Assembly (NCBI GenBank): GCA_020073445.1
Contig: JAIQFE010000018.1
Location: forward strand, 1 to 64,000
Origin: Terriglobia bacterium
GTDB lineage: Bacteria > Acidobacteriota > Terriglobia > Bryobacterales > Bryobacteraceae
DNA length: 64,000 nucleotides
Direction: 5' to 3'
In this document: positions 40,567 through 48,345 of the stretch, piece after piece
How positions within the stretch are numbered: position 1 is the stretch's first letter
How the letters are laid out: each line of letters opens with the position of its first letter
The notes under the pieces: model-generated
What the model was told of the DNA's origin: nothing
What the model saw: the letters and a program-made list of their open reading frames with translations, nothing else
Databases searched by the model: none
Made by a program: the position numbers and the translations under genes

Positions 40567-41943
40567 ATGGCGGAGTCAGAACCGATTCGAATCCTGGTGG
40601 TGGACGATGACCCCGAGCAGCGCGACGCGGTTGCCGCCATGGTTGCCGCGAAAGGGTATGTTCCGGAAACAGCACAGCATGGCGAAGAAGCACTGGAGAA
40701 AATGGGCACGGTACCGTTCAATGCTATCGTCACCGACCTGTTCATGCCGGTTCTCGATGGCACTCAACTTTTGCGAACTCTCCTGGAGCGCGGGGACCTG
40801 ACCCCAGCCATCGTTCTGACCGGTTTCGGCGATATCAGCCACGCGGTTTCCATCGTGCACGACTTGCGGGCGTTCTGGTTCCTGGAAAAGCCCGTCCAGC
40901 CTCAGGTTCTTCAGGCGCTGCTGGAGCGCGCGATCCGTCACGAAAGCCTGTCCAGAGAGGCCGCCATGCTGCAACGCCAGGTGGGCTATCGAGGCACCCT
41001 GCTGGACATGGTGGGGGAGTCGAGCGCCATGCAGCAGGTGTTCGCGCTGATCCAGAGAGTGGCCCCGAGCGCGGCTTCCGTGCTCATCAGCGGCGAAAGC
41101 GGCACCGGCAAGGAGCTGGCCGCGCAAGCCATCCACAAGCTCAGCCCGCGGGCCAGCGCGCCTTTTGTGGCGATCAATTGCGCGGCGTTACCGGAGCATC
41201 TGATCGAAAGTGAGCTGTTCGGACATGAACGCGGAGCGTTCACCGGCGCGCTTACACGCCGGGCAGGCTGTTTCGAGCAGGCACACCGCGGCACCCTGTT
41301 CCTGGACGAGATCACGGAGATGCCGGTCGGGACCCAGGCGAAATTGCTGCGCGTGCTTCAGGATGGCAAGATCCGCCGTTTGGGAGGGATTTCGGAGACG
41401 TCCGTTGATGTGCGCATCGTCGCCGCGACCAACCGGCAGCCGGAGAAGGCCATCGAGGAAAAAAGACTGCGAGAGGATCTGTATTATCGCCTGAATGTCT
41501 TCCAGATTTCGCTGCCGGCCCTACGGCACCGCAAGGAGGATCTCTCCAGCCTGGCGGAAGTTCTGATCCGGGAGATGAATGCCAAGCACGGCTGTGAAGT
41601 CGACGGCATAGAATCTGAAGCTCTGGCCAAGCTGATGTGCCATTCCTGGCCTGGCAACGTGCGGGAGCTGCGCAACGTCCTGGAGCGGATGGTGATCGTG
41701 GCTCGAGAAGGCACTTTGCGGAGCCAGCAACTCCCGCCAACCCTGGGCGTTCCGCAGGTGAACCTTCCCGCTTCTGATGCCCCGACGGGATCCGTATTCA
41801 AGTTCCGCGAGGGCGCGACTTTGGACGAGGTGGAACGAGCCTACATTCAGTTCACACTCAATCAGATCGGCAATAACAAACGCCGCGCCGCCAAGATCCT
41901 TGGAATCGGAGAGCGTACCTTGCATAGCCGGGTAGCGGAGTAA
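40567..41943 (+). CDS. NtrC-family sigma-54-dependent response regulator (second copy)
   Basis: A 458-residue regulator. Receiver: ILVVDDDPEQ with Asp in VTDLFMPVLDG. AAA+ domain: GESGTGKE, HERGAFTGA (sigma-54 contact) and LFLDEITEM. Fis-type helix-turn-helix at the very end: RRAAKILGIGERTLHSRV. It is colinear with the regulator at 21197-22630, including FWFLEKPVQP, but ends a few residues after the recognition helix. Its position after the CHASE3 kinase suggests a cognate pair that would switch on sigma-54 promoters. Confidence 0.9.
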   Translation: MAESEPIRILVVDDDPEQRDAVAAMVAAKGYVPETAQHGEEALEKMGTVPFNAIVTDLFMPVLDGTQLLRTLLERGDLTPAIVLTGFGDISHAVSIVHDLRAFWFLEKPVQPQVLQALLERAIRHESLSREAAMLQRQVGYRGTLLDMVGESSAMQQVFALIQRVAPSAASVLISGESGTGKELAAQAIHKLSPRASAPFVAINCAALPEHLIESELFGHERGAFTGALTRRAGCFEQAHRGTLFLDEITEMPVGTQAKLLRVLQDGKIRRLGGISETSVDVRIVAATNRQPEKAIEEKRLREDLYYRLNVFQISLPALRHRKEDLSSLAEVLIREMNAKHGCEVDGIESEALAKLMCHSWPGNVRELRNVLERMVIVAREGTLRSQQLPPTLGVPQVNLPASDAPTGSVFKFREGATLDEVERAYIQFTLNQIGNNKRRAAKILGIGERTLHSRVAE

Positions 41944-41991
41944 GCCCGCTGCGCATTACATACGTTGTAAATTCTTCCTTATAATAGCGCC

Positions 41992-42141
41992 TTAGTGACG
42001 CTTAAAGTACTGAACTTCGCGTTCATGCTGCTCCGCGGCTGCCCGTGTGGCAAAGGTCCCCAGGTTGCGTCTCTTGCCGGTTTTGGGATTCTTCTTGCGC
42101 GAATACAAGCGATACTGTCCTGACTGGAGTTTCCGAATCAT
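41992..42141 (-). CDS. Small basic protein resembling an integrase arm-binding domain
   Basis: A 49-residue protein starting MIRKLQSGQYRLYSRKKNP, then KTGKRRNLGTFATR, and ending VQYFKRH. It is strongly basic, with a three-strand-plus-helix pattern like the N-terminal arm-type DNA-binding (AP2-like) module of tyrosine recombinases, but with no catalytic domain. Near-identical short proteins occur alone in many Proteobacteria and Acidobacteria, which supports a real gene. It is too short for most gene finders and overlaps a longer frame without known features (42023-42238). It converges on the NtrC-type gene. Confidence 0.7.
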   Translation of the reverse strand: MIRKLQSGQYRLYSRKKNPKTGKRRNLGTFATRAAAEQHEREVQYFKRH

Positions 42142-42266
42142 AACACCCATTTCCCGAGCACGTCGGCCTCCGGAAGTCGGTGGCGCAAGGCAATTTGGAA
42201 TTCCTCTTGCTGAGAGTGAGGTGGTGGTCGTAATCCAAGCGGCGTCACGACCACAAGGCGGTGAAA

Positions 42267-42521
42267 ATGCGAAGCGTTCAGACGGATGAAATTGCCCAGT
42301 TGGACGAGTTTCTGGACGAACTGGGCAAAGACGAACTGGGCAAAGAAACCGAGGCCAAATGCGGGTTGCTCCGCGAACACCTGGAAAGCGCGCGAGTGTA
42401 CCTACTCGGATTGATGCCGGCCGAGTATGCGCTCAGTCTGAAAATGGCCGAAGAGGCGCTCGACTGCGTTTCCGATCCCGATCTGCGGAACCGCATCGAG
42501 AAGTTTATTCACGGGGCCTAG
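42267..42521 (+). CDS. Small acidic helical protein, unknown function
   Basis: An 84-residue acidic protein, mainly helical (HLESARVYLLGLMPAEYALSL, then AEEALDCVSDPDLRNRI). A duplicated DELGKDELGK comes from an exact 15-base tandem repeat at 42315-42344. AAGGCG before the GTG/ATG pair can serve as Shine-Dalgarno; I take the ATG at 42267. A weak sigma-54-like element (GG at 42197-42198 and GC at 42209-42210) lies upstream. No family recognised. Confidence 0.5.
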   Translation: MRSVQTDEIAQLDEFLDELGKDELGKETEAKCGLLREHLESARVYLLGLMPAEYALSLKMAEEALDCVSDPDLRNRIEKFIHGA

Positions 42522-42529
42522 TCGCAGGC

Positions 42530-44326
42530 CTAGTCGCAGGCTTCGGTAATGCAGATGGATTCGAGCGTACGGCCGACCGGCGGGGCAGGGAGCCCGGCAG
42601 CCGTCATCAGCTTGCGCAGGAGAAGCCCGGTTTCCGGATGCGCGATCGCCGATTGCACGCCCACGCGGACCAGCCCGTCGGCGTAGTCTACCGGCTCCCA
42701 CGTATGGACGGCCAGCTTGCCGCCACGGTTGTCCGTGTTCCCGTAATCCCGGATATTCAGCTTGGCCCCGTGGTCCACCAGAACCTGTACGACGGCCGTG
42801 GCGCCCTTGTGCGCGGCGCCGTGAAGCGCGACGCGTCCGGTGTCCGCCTGCGCATTCGGGTCGAGCCCCAGGTCCAGCAGCAGCTTCACGGCTTCCAGCG
42901 TCTGTTCCGGCGACCACTCGTAGGTGATCCCCTCCACCCAGCCGATTCCGGCAGCCACCTGCAGCGCCGTCACATGCAACACCGTATCGATCTTCGGATC
43001 CGCGCCGTGGGCCAGCAGTAGCTTCATCAGGGCGATGTCGCCGGACTGGGACGCGCGCAGAAAAGCCGTCGCGCCGTTCTCATCCAGCCACTGGTTGGTG
43101 AACACCGTGCGGGTCTCGGTGCTGTCCTTCATCCGTGCATTGACGTTGGCCCCATGGTCCAGAAGGAGCTTGATGAATTCCAGATGATCCATGTCGCCCT
43201 TGCGGACCGGATAATCCCCGGATTCGATGTTCCGGTTGTCGGTGGCCAGGTACAGCGGCGTCCACATGCCTTTGTTGGCGAGATTCACATCTGCGCCATG
43301 GTCGATAAGATAGGCTCCGAGCTTGTAGAACCGGTTCTGGGTCGCGACCAGCAAGGGACTCCAGCCATAGCCGGTGACCTGATTCACGTCGGCTCCCGCA
43401 GCCAGCAGGACTTTGACGGAATCGAGATCGTCGGCACGGACGGCATAGACCAGAGGCGTCAGAGCCCCGCCGTCTTTTACGGCAGCTTGCCGGCCGAAGC
43501 CACCGCCGAAGCCAAAGGCCGCCGCGGCCGCGTCATCAAACCCATCCGTACCGTCCGCTGCGGCTGTTCCTGCTGCTCCTGCTGCGTTGGCGCCTCTTCC
43601 ACCGGTGGCACCGCCTCTGCCGCCTCGCCCGCCGCGCCCCGCCGCCGCACGACCTCCACCCAAGGGAGGCGACGCTAATCCGGCAGCCAGCGCAGCGCCC
43701 TGCGCCGCGACCTGCTTTCTGGGATCGCTCGATTTCCCGAGCGCCGGTCCACGTCCGCGCTCGACCAGGCTCGACTGAGCCTTGATATCCGCACCGCGGT
43801 CGAGCAGAAGTTTGATCGCGGCTGCGTGGCCTTCATCCGCGGCCCACATCAAAGGAGTGGTTCCTCGCAGAGTTTCCTTCGCATTCACGTCCGCGCCGTG
43901 GTCGAGAAGCACCTTCATCGCCTCGACATTACCGGTGCGCGAGGCTTCCATCAGAGGAGTCCGCCCCAGCGGCTGCTTCTCATTAGGATCGGCGCCGCCC
44001 TTAATGAGCGCTTCGATGATAGCGGCATCTCCATTGACGCTCGCCAGCCACAGCGGCGTGGCGCCGTCGCGGTTGGCAGCCTTGGCGTTCGCGCCCGCGC
44101 GAACCAACAGGTCGACCATTTCCTTGTCCGACTTGAACACTGCCCAGTGCAGCGCCGTGGCTCCATCGGCCTGGGGAGCGCTCACATCGGCTTTCTGGGC
44201 GATCAGCTTCTGCACGGCGGCCTTATCGCCGCGCATGACCGCGTCCGCGACCTCAGAGGGTGCGGCGCCGAGGCTGACGATCGCGAGCGATAGTGCTGCG
44301 ACACTACATCCTAAGACGCGCCTCAT
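42530..44326 (-). CDS. Exported ankyrin-repeat protein
   Basis: A 598-residue protein with a signal peptide (MRRVLGCSVAALSLAIVSLG, cleavage near GAAPSE) and about a dozen ankyrin repeats of the form DGATPLWLASVNGDAAIIEALIKGGADPN. A Gly/Ala/Arg-rich insert (about 215-255; runs of GRGG) interrupts the array, probably a flexible loop. Ankyrin arrays bind other proteins. Its start overlaps the stop of the DUF1552 gene by 4 bases, and the DUF1592 gene lies just upstream. This trio is a repeated acidobacterial/planctomycete arrangement, but its job is unknown. The stop codon lies in a 12-base tandem duplication (42515-42538). Confidence 0.85.
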   Translation of the reverse strand: MRRVLGCSVAALSLAIVSLGAAPSEVADAVMRGDKAAVQKLIAQKADVSAPQADGATALHWAVFKSDKEMVDLLVRAGANAKAANRDGATPLWLASVNGDAAIIEALIKGGADPNEKQPLGRTPLMEASRTGNVEAMKVLLDHGADVNAKETLRGTTPLMWAADEGHAAAIKLLLDRGADIKAQSSLVERGRGPALGKSSDPRKQVAAQGAALAAGLASPPLGGGRAAAGRGGRGGRGGATGGRGANAAGAAGTAAADGTDGFDDAAAAAFGFGGGFGRQAAVKDGGALTPLVYAVRADDLDSVKVLLAAGADVNQVTGYGWSPLLVATQNRFYKLGAYLIDHGADVNLANKGMWTPLYLATDNRNIESGDYPVRKGDMDHLEFIKLLLDHGANVNARMKDSTETRTVFTNQWLDENGATAFLRASQSGDIALMKLLLAHGADPKIDTVLHVTALQVAAGIGWVEGITYEWSPEQTLEAVKLLLDLGLDPNAQADTGRVALHGAAHKGATAVVQVLVDHGAKLNIRDYGNTDNRGGKLAVHTWEPVDYADGLVRVGVQSAIAHPETGLLLRKLMTAAGLPAPPVGRTLESICITEACD

Positions 44327-45675
44327 AGATTCTCCAGACGGCCCGTGCTGTCGCCGATACTGTCCTGGTGAGTGTCGTACATGTCCAGGATGCTCAACAG
44401 CAGATTACCAGTCGGTACTTGCTTCTGCGGATAGGCCAGGTGACGCCCGCCCTTGAGCTTCCCGTTCATTCCGCCTACCAGGACGTGCGGCACATCATAG
44501 TGGACGTGCTGGTTGGAGTTCCCCATGTTGCTGCCGTAGAGAACCAGCGAATGATCCAGCAGGGTCCCGTCGCCGTCGGGAGTCTTGGCCATCTTTTCGA
44601 TCAGATGGGCCAGCATCTTGACGTGATACTGGTTGATTTTCGAGAGCAGGGCGATTTGCCGGGGATCCTCGCCATGGTGCGACACGCCATGGAAACCCGA
44701 GGTGGGCGCTTCGCTTTCGGGATACGTCCGGCCGGTGAGATCGCGGGCGAACAGCAGGGTGCCCACGCGGGTGATGTCCGCCTGGAAAGCCAACGCCATC
44801 AAGTCGAACTGCAGCTTGATGTGTTCATCGAAAGTTTGCGGCACGCCGATCGGCACCGACATATCGGTCGGGGCGACGGTGGAGGCCTCCATGGCAATGG
44901 ACAGGCGCCGTTCGATCTCACGGACGTTTTCCGTATAGTTGTCGATTCGCACCCGATCCGGGGCGCTCGATTCGGTGCGCAGACGAGTGAGGCTGCTGGT
45001 CAACGAGTCCAGAATGCTGCCGTCGCGCTTTCTTCTCTTGGCACGCTGCTCGACGGAAGCGCCGTCTCCGAACATGCGCTCGAATACCACCTGGGGATTC
45101 AGTTCCATGGGCAGGGGGTCGGTCGGCGTGGACCAGGAGATCGTGTTGGTGTAGGTGCAGCTGTAGCCTTCGCCGCAGTTGCTGGAATTCGCTCCCGGAT
45201 CTTCGACCGCGAGCTGCATGGATGGCATCAGGTTCTGCTGGCCGATCTTCTGGGCGATCAGCTGATCGATGGTGGTTCCCACTTGGACATCGGCGCCCGC
45301 GGTTTTCTTGGGCTTCACAGCACACATGAAGGCAGCGGCCACCCAGTGGTCGGCTCCCGTCGCGCCCGGAGGCGGTTCCGCCGAACGGGAATGCAGGCCG
45401 CTCATGATCACGGTCTGATTCACGAAGGGCTCCAGCGGTTTCCAGTTGAAAGGCAGCGTCGCTTCCAGTTTGCCTTCGGTGGCGGGGACCCAATAGCCGG
45501 GCGCCGCACCGTGGGGCACGAAGCAGCCGACAAATCGGGGCTTCGGTGTGGCCGCGGTTTGGGCCAGGGCCGTGGAGGCCGGGATCATCGCGTCGAGTAA
45601 CGGTAGCGCAAGCGTCGCGCCGGCGCCGCGCAGAACAGTTCGCCGGGACATGTGCTTCTTCGTGATAAACGTCAT
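44323..45675 (-). CDS. DUF1552 protein with Tat-type signal
   Basis: A 450-residue exported protein. The N-terminus SRRTVLRGAGATLALPLLDAM is a twin-arginine signal, suggesting a folded, possibly cofactor-bearing protein. The DUF1552 body includes FVGCFVPHGAAPGYW, LDHSLVLYGSNMGNSNQHVHYDVPHV and GRHLAYP. These proteins resemble the sulfatase-like DUF1501 group and almost always accompany DUF1592 cytochromes. No activity is established. AGGAG lies about 10 bases before the ATG; a second in-frame ATG at codon 9 is possible. Confidence 0.88.
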   Translation of the reverse strand: MTFITKKHMSRRTVLRGAGATLALPLLDAMIPASTALAQTAATPKPRFVGCFVPHGAAPGYWVPATEGKLEATLPFNWKPLEPFVNQTVIMSGLHSRSAEPPPGATGADHWVAAAFMCAVKPKKTAGADVQVGTTIDQLIAQKIGQQNLMPSMQLAVEDPGANSSNCGEGYSCTYTNTISWSTPTDPLPMELNPQVVFERMFGDGASVEQRAKRRKRDGSILDSLTSSLTRLRTESSAPDRVRIDNYTENVREIERRLSIAMEASTVAPTDMSVPIGVPQTFDEHIKLQFDLMALAFQADITRVGTLLFARDLTGRTYPESEAPTSGFHGVSHHGEDPRQIALLSKINQYHVKMLAHLIEKMAKTPDGDGTLLDHSLVLYGSNMGNSNQHVHYDVPHVLVGGMNGKLKGGRHLAYPQKQVPTGNLLLSILDMYDTHQDSIGDSTGRLENL

Positions 45676-45706
45676 GGCTATCTCTCTCCTAATTCAACGA
45701 ATCCTA

Positions 45707-48208
45707 CTAACGGGCCGCTCTGGTCTGGGTACCGCCAGGGATATTGGCGCTGTCGGGTACCTTCATGTTCATCTGGAACGCAGGGCTCTTCACCACGCCC
45801 ATCACGATGGACGAGAACTTGTAGTTGGTAGCCGCCGCATCGCGCACGATCGACCGCACCAGCGGCATGTCCTGATACTCAACTCCCCGGCCCAGGGAGT
45901 AGGTCATCAGTTTCTCGGTCACCACCCGGTTGAATTGCTCGGAGCGGTGAACCAGCGCATCGCGCAGGCTCACGACGCCGTCCACTTTGGTGCCGTCGAC
46001 CAGAACCCCGGTTGCATCGATGGGACTCTCGCCATCCTGTGTGCGCCAGGAACCGACAGCGTCGAAGTTTTCGAGCGCCAGCCCGATCGGCTCAAAAATC
46101 TTGTGGCACGAAGCACAGGACGGGCTGGTGTGATGCAATTCCATGGTCTCGCGCATAGTCGGTGCTTTCGCATTGCCGGTGGAATCAACCGGCCGATCCT
46201 TGATGATCGGCACGTTTGGCGGCGGATCCGGCGGGCTGACGCCGAGGAAAGTTTGCAGGAACCACTTCCCTCTGGCTACCGGCGAAGTGCGAGCCGCGTT
46301 CGACGTCACCGTCAACAACGCGCCCTTGCCCAGCAGGCCGCGGCGGTAATCCAGTTCCGCGGGCAACGTTACCCGTCGGAACTGCGGGCCGTAGACATTC
46401 GGAATTCCGTACTGCTTCGCCAGCCGTTCGTTGACAAAGGTGTAATCCGCGGTCAGCAAATCGAGGACGCTGCGATCCTCATGGACGACGCTGCCGAAGA
46501 ACAACTCGGTTTCGCGCCGATAGGCCGCCCTCAGATTGTCGTCGAAGTCCGGAAACAGGTTCACTACCGGTTCGCTGGTCTGCAGCGAGCGCACACCCAG
46601 CCACTGCCCGGTGAAGTTACTGATCAGCGCTTCGGACTTCGGATCGGCCAGCATGCGCTGCACCTGTTTCTCCAGGACAGCCGGATCCTTAAGCTTGCCT
46701 TGCGCGGCTAAGTCGATTAACTGATCGTCGGGAACGCTGCTCCACAGGAAAAAGGAGAGCCGCGATGCCAACGCCAGATCGCTGATGCGGTAGTTCTTGC
46801 CGGCCAAAAATCCGGCGGGCTCGGGTTCGAGGCGATATACAAACTCGGGATCGGCCAGCACGCGCTGCACGATCGCTTCGACGCCGTCGTCGAAAGTTCC
46901 GCCATCGGTCCGGCCCGACTGATAAAACTCCATTAACCGCGATACGTCCGACGATGTCGCCGGGCGGCGGAACGCGTGCTTCACCAGCGAGGACGCGATG
47001 TTGCGCGCGCAAGCAGTCTCGTCTTTGGCAGCCGTGGGGCGGCACACGAAGATCTTCTTACGGGCAGCCGTGTCGCTGGCGCCCTTGGCGTTGTAGGGGC
47101 CTTCTACCCAAACCTGCCCTACATGGGGATAGAACAGGAAACCCGGTATGGATCCCGGGGTGTTCATGGTCCGCTGGAACGGACGATTCAGCTCGCTGCC
47201 CGGCACATCGTTGGTGGCGAGGAATGTCACGCCGACGGTGTGCAGGCCGGCCTTAACCGGAATCTTCTGGGTGGATTTGCCGTTGCCGGTGGTGTTCGAG
47301 ATGTCCTTATCCCAATCGAACAGCTTCACTCGCTCGCCGTCGACCGTGACTTCGAGTTGCTCACCCTTGACGCCGCCCAGGACGGCCTGGAAGTAACCCG
47401 TGACGCCTTTGACTTTGAAGGTATAGTCGCCGTCGGCCGGGAATTGATATTTGATCAGGATGCCGCCGCGAGTTCCGAACGGCAGCCCTTCAATGTGATA
47501 GTTCTGCGCGGTGTCCGCGGGTACTTCGAAGACGGCCTGCGTGGGCGCCGATACGTCGCCAACCGCAAGACGGCTGATCTTGCCCGCCGCCGACAGGTAC
47601 GCCTCCATCAGCGCCGGAGACAGCGTCAGCGCGCCGGCGATGTTGTCGAAGCCGCGGGTGGAATCGTCGGGAGGCAGGAACTTGGTGGCGTCCACTTCCA
47701 GCGCCAGCACGTCCCGAATCGCATTCGTGTACTCGGTGCGGTTGAGGCGATGCATCCCGGGCGGGATCAGATTCGCGGTCGTGGTGCGGTCGAGTTCCTT
47801 CTCCATGAAAGAGACCATGGATTCGAGCACCGGCGCGGCCGGACGGGGCATGCCCGAGGGCGGCATCATCCCGGCGCGAAGCTTGCGCACCACCTTTTCC
47901 CAGGTCTCGGCGTGATCGTGCATGCTCGCCGGATCGAGCTGATCGAGCAACAATCCAGCGGTCTGCAGGCGCTTGTTGTGGCAGGTGACGCAGTATTGGT
48001 CGAGGAGGGCGCGCTCGGATGCGGCCGTCGTTACTAGAGTGGTCGCGGTCGCGGCAGCAGCCGGCGAAGTCTGCTGTGACCGAGCGATCTGGAGATACCC
48101 CGGCACGGCGACAATCGCCAGTACAGCAGCGAGGCTCAACAGACTTTTCTTGCGCGATTGGTGTTGCTGGGCGCGCGGGCGGCGAATGCGGCTCTTACCT
48201 TTACTCAT
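45707..48208 (-). CDS. Planctomycete-type cytochrome c protein (DUF1587/1592/1588/1585)
   Basis: An 833-residue protein with one N-terminal membrane anchor (about 21-42). A first haem-c site CVTCH (Cys73, Cys76, His77) sits in the DUF1587-like region. DUF1592 and DUF1595-like segments follow (HRLNRTEYTNAIRDVL, ASRLSFFLWSSVPDDQL, AAYRRETELFF). A second haem site CASCH comes before KIFEPIGLALENFDAVG of DUF1588, and a DUF1585 end closes the protein. A carbohydrate-binding-like domain lies between. The architecture is that of large cell-surface cytochromes suspected in polymer breakdown or electron transfer. It heads the operon DUF1592-DUF1552-ankyrin. Confidence 0.88.
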   Translation of the reverse strand: MSKGKSRIRRPRAQQHQSRKKSLLSLAAVLAIVAVPGYLQIARSQQTSPAAAATATTLVTTAASERALLDQYCVTCHNKRLQTAGLLLDQLDPASMHDHAETWEKVVRKLRAGMMPPSGMPRPAAPVLESMVSFMEKELDRTTTANLIPPGMHRLNRTEYTNAIRDVLALEVDATKFLPPDDSTRGFDNIAGALTLSPALMEAYLSAAGKISRLAVGDVSAPTQAVFEVPADTAQNYHIEGLPFGTRGGILIKYQFPADGDYTFKVKGVTGYFQAVLGGVKGEQLEVTVDGERVKLFDWDKDISNTTGNGKSTQKIPVKAGLHTVGVTFLATNDVPGSELNRPFQRTMNTPGSIPGFLFYPHVGQVWVEGPYNAKGASDTAARKKIFVCRPTAAKDETACARNIASSLVKHAFRRPATSSDVSRLMEFYQSGRTDGGTFDDGVEAIVQRVLADPEFVYRLEPEPAGFLAGKNYRISDLALASRLSFFLWSSVPDDQLIDLAAQGKLKDPAVLEKQVQRMLADPKSEALISNFTGQWLGVRSLQTSEPVVNLFPDFDDNLRAAYRRETELFFGSVVHEDRSVLDLLTADYTFVNERLAKQYGIPNVYGPQFRRVTLPAELDYRRGLLGKGALLTVTSNAARTSPVARGKWFLQTFLGVSPPDPPPNVPIIKDRPVDSTGNAKAPTMRETMELHHTSPSCASCHKIFEPIGLALENFDAVGSWRTQDGESPIDATGVLVDGTKVDGVVSLRDALVHRSEQFNRVVTEKLMTYSLGRGVEYQDMPLVRSIVRDAAATNYKFSSIVMGVVKSPAFQMNMKVPDSANIPGGTQTRAAR

Positions 48209-48345
48209 CTGGCCCCCAAGGATTTGACCTTCAGCGAGGTCCCAGCTGGTGCAACCGGCCTCTAAGTTAATGTAATCAATGCGTTCGCCGGACGCAACCC
48301 CTCCAGTCTAACGGCATATCGAATCCTGCCGGTTCGCCGCCCCCG

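Noticed and set aside
44368-45600. 410-codon plus-strand frame opposite DUF1552
   Set aside because: Shadow of a conserved minus-strand gene; no recognisable features.
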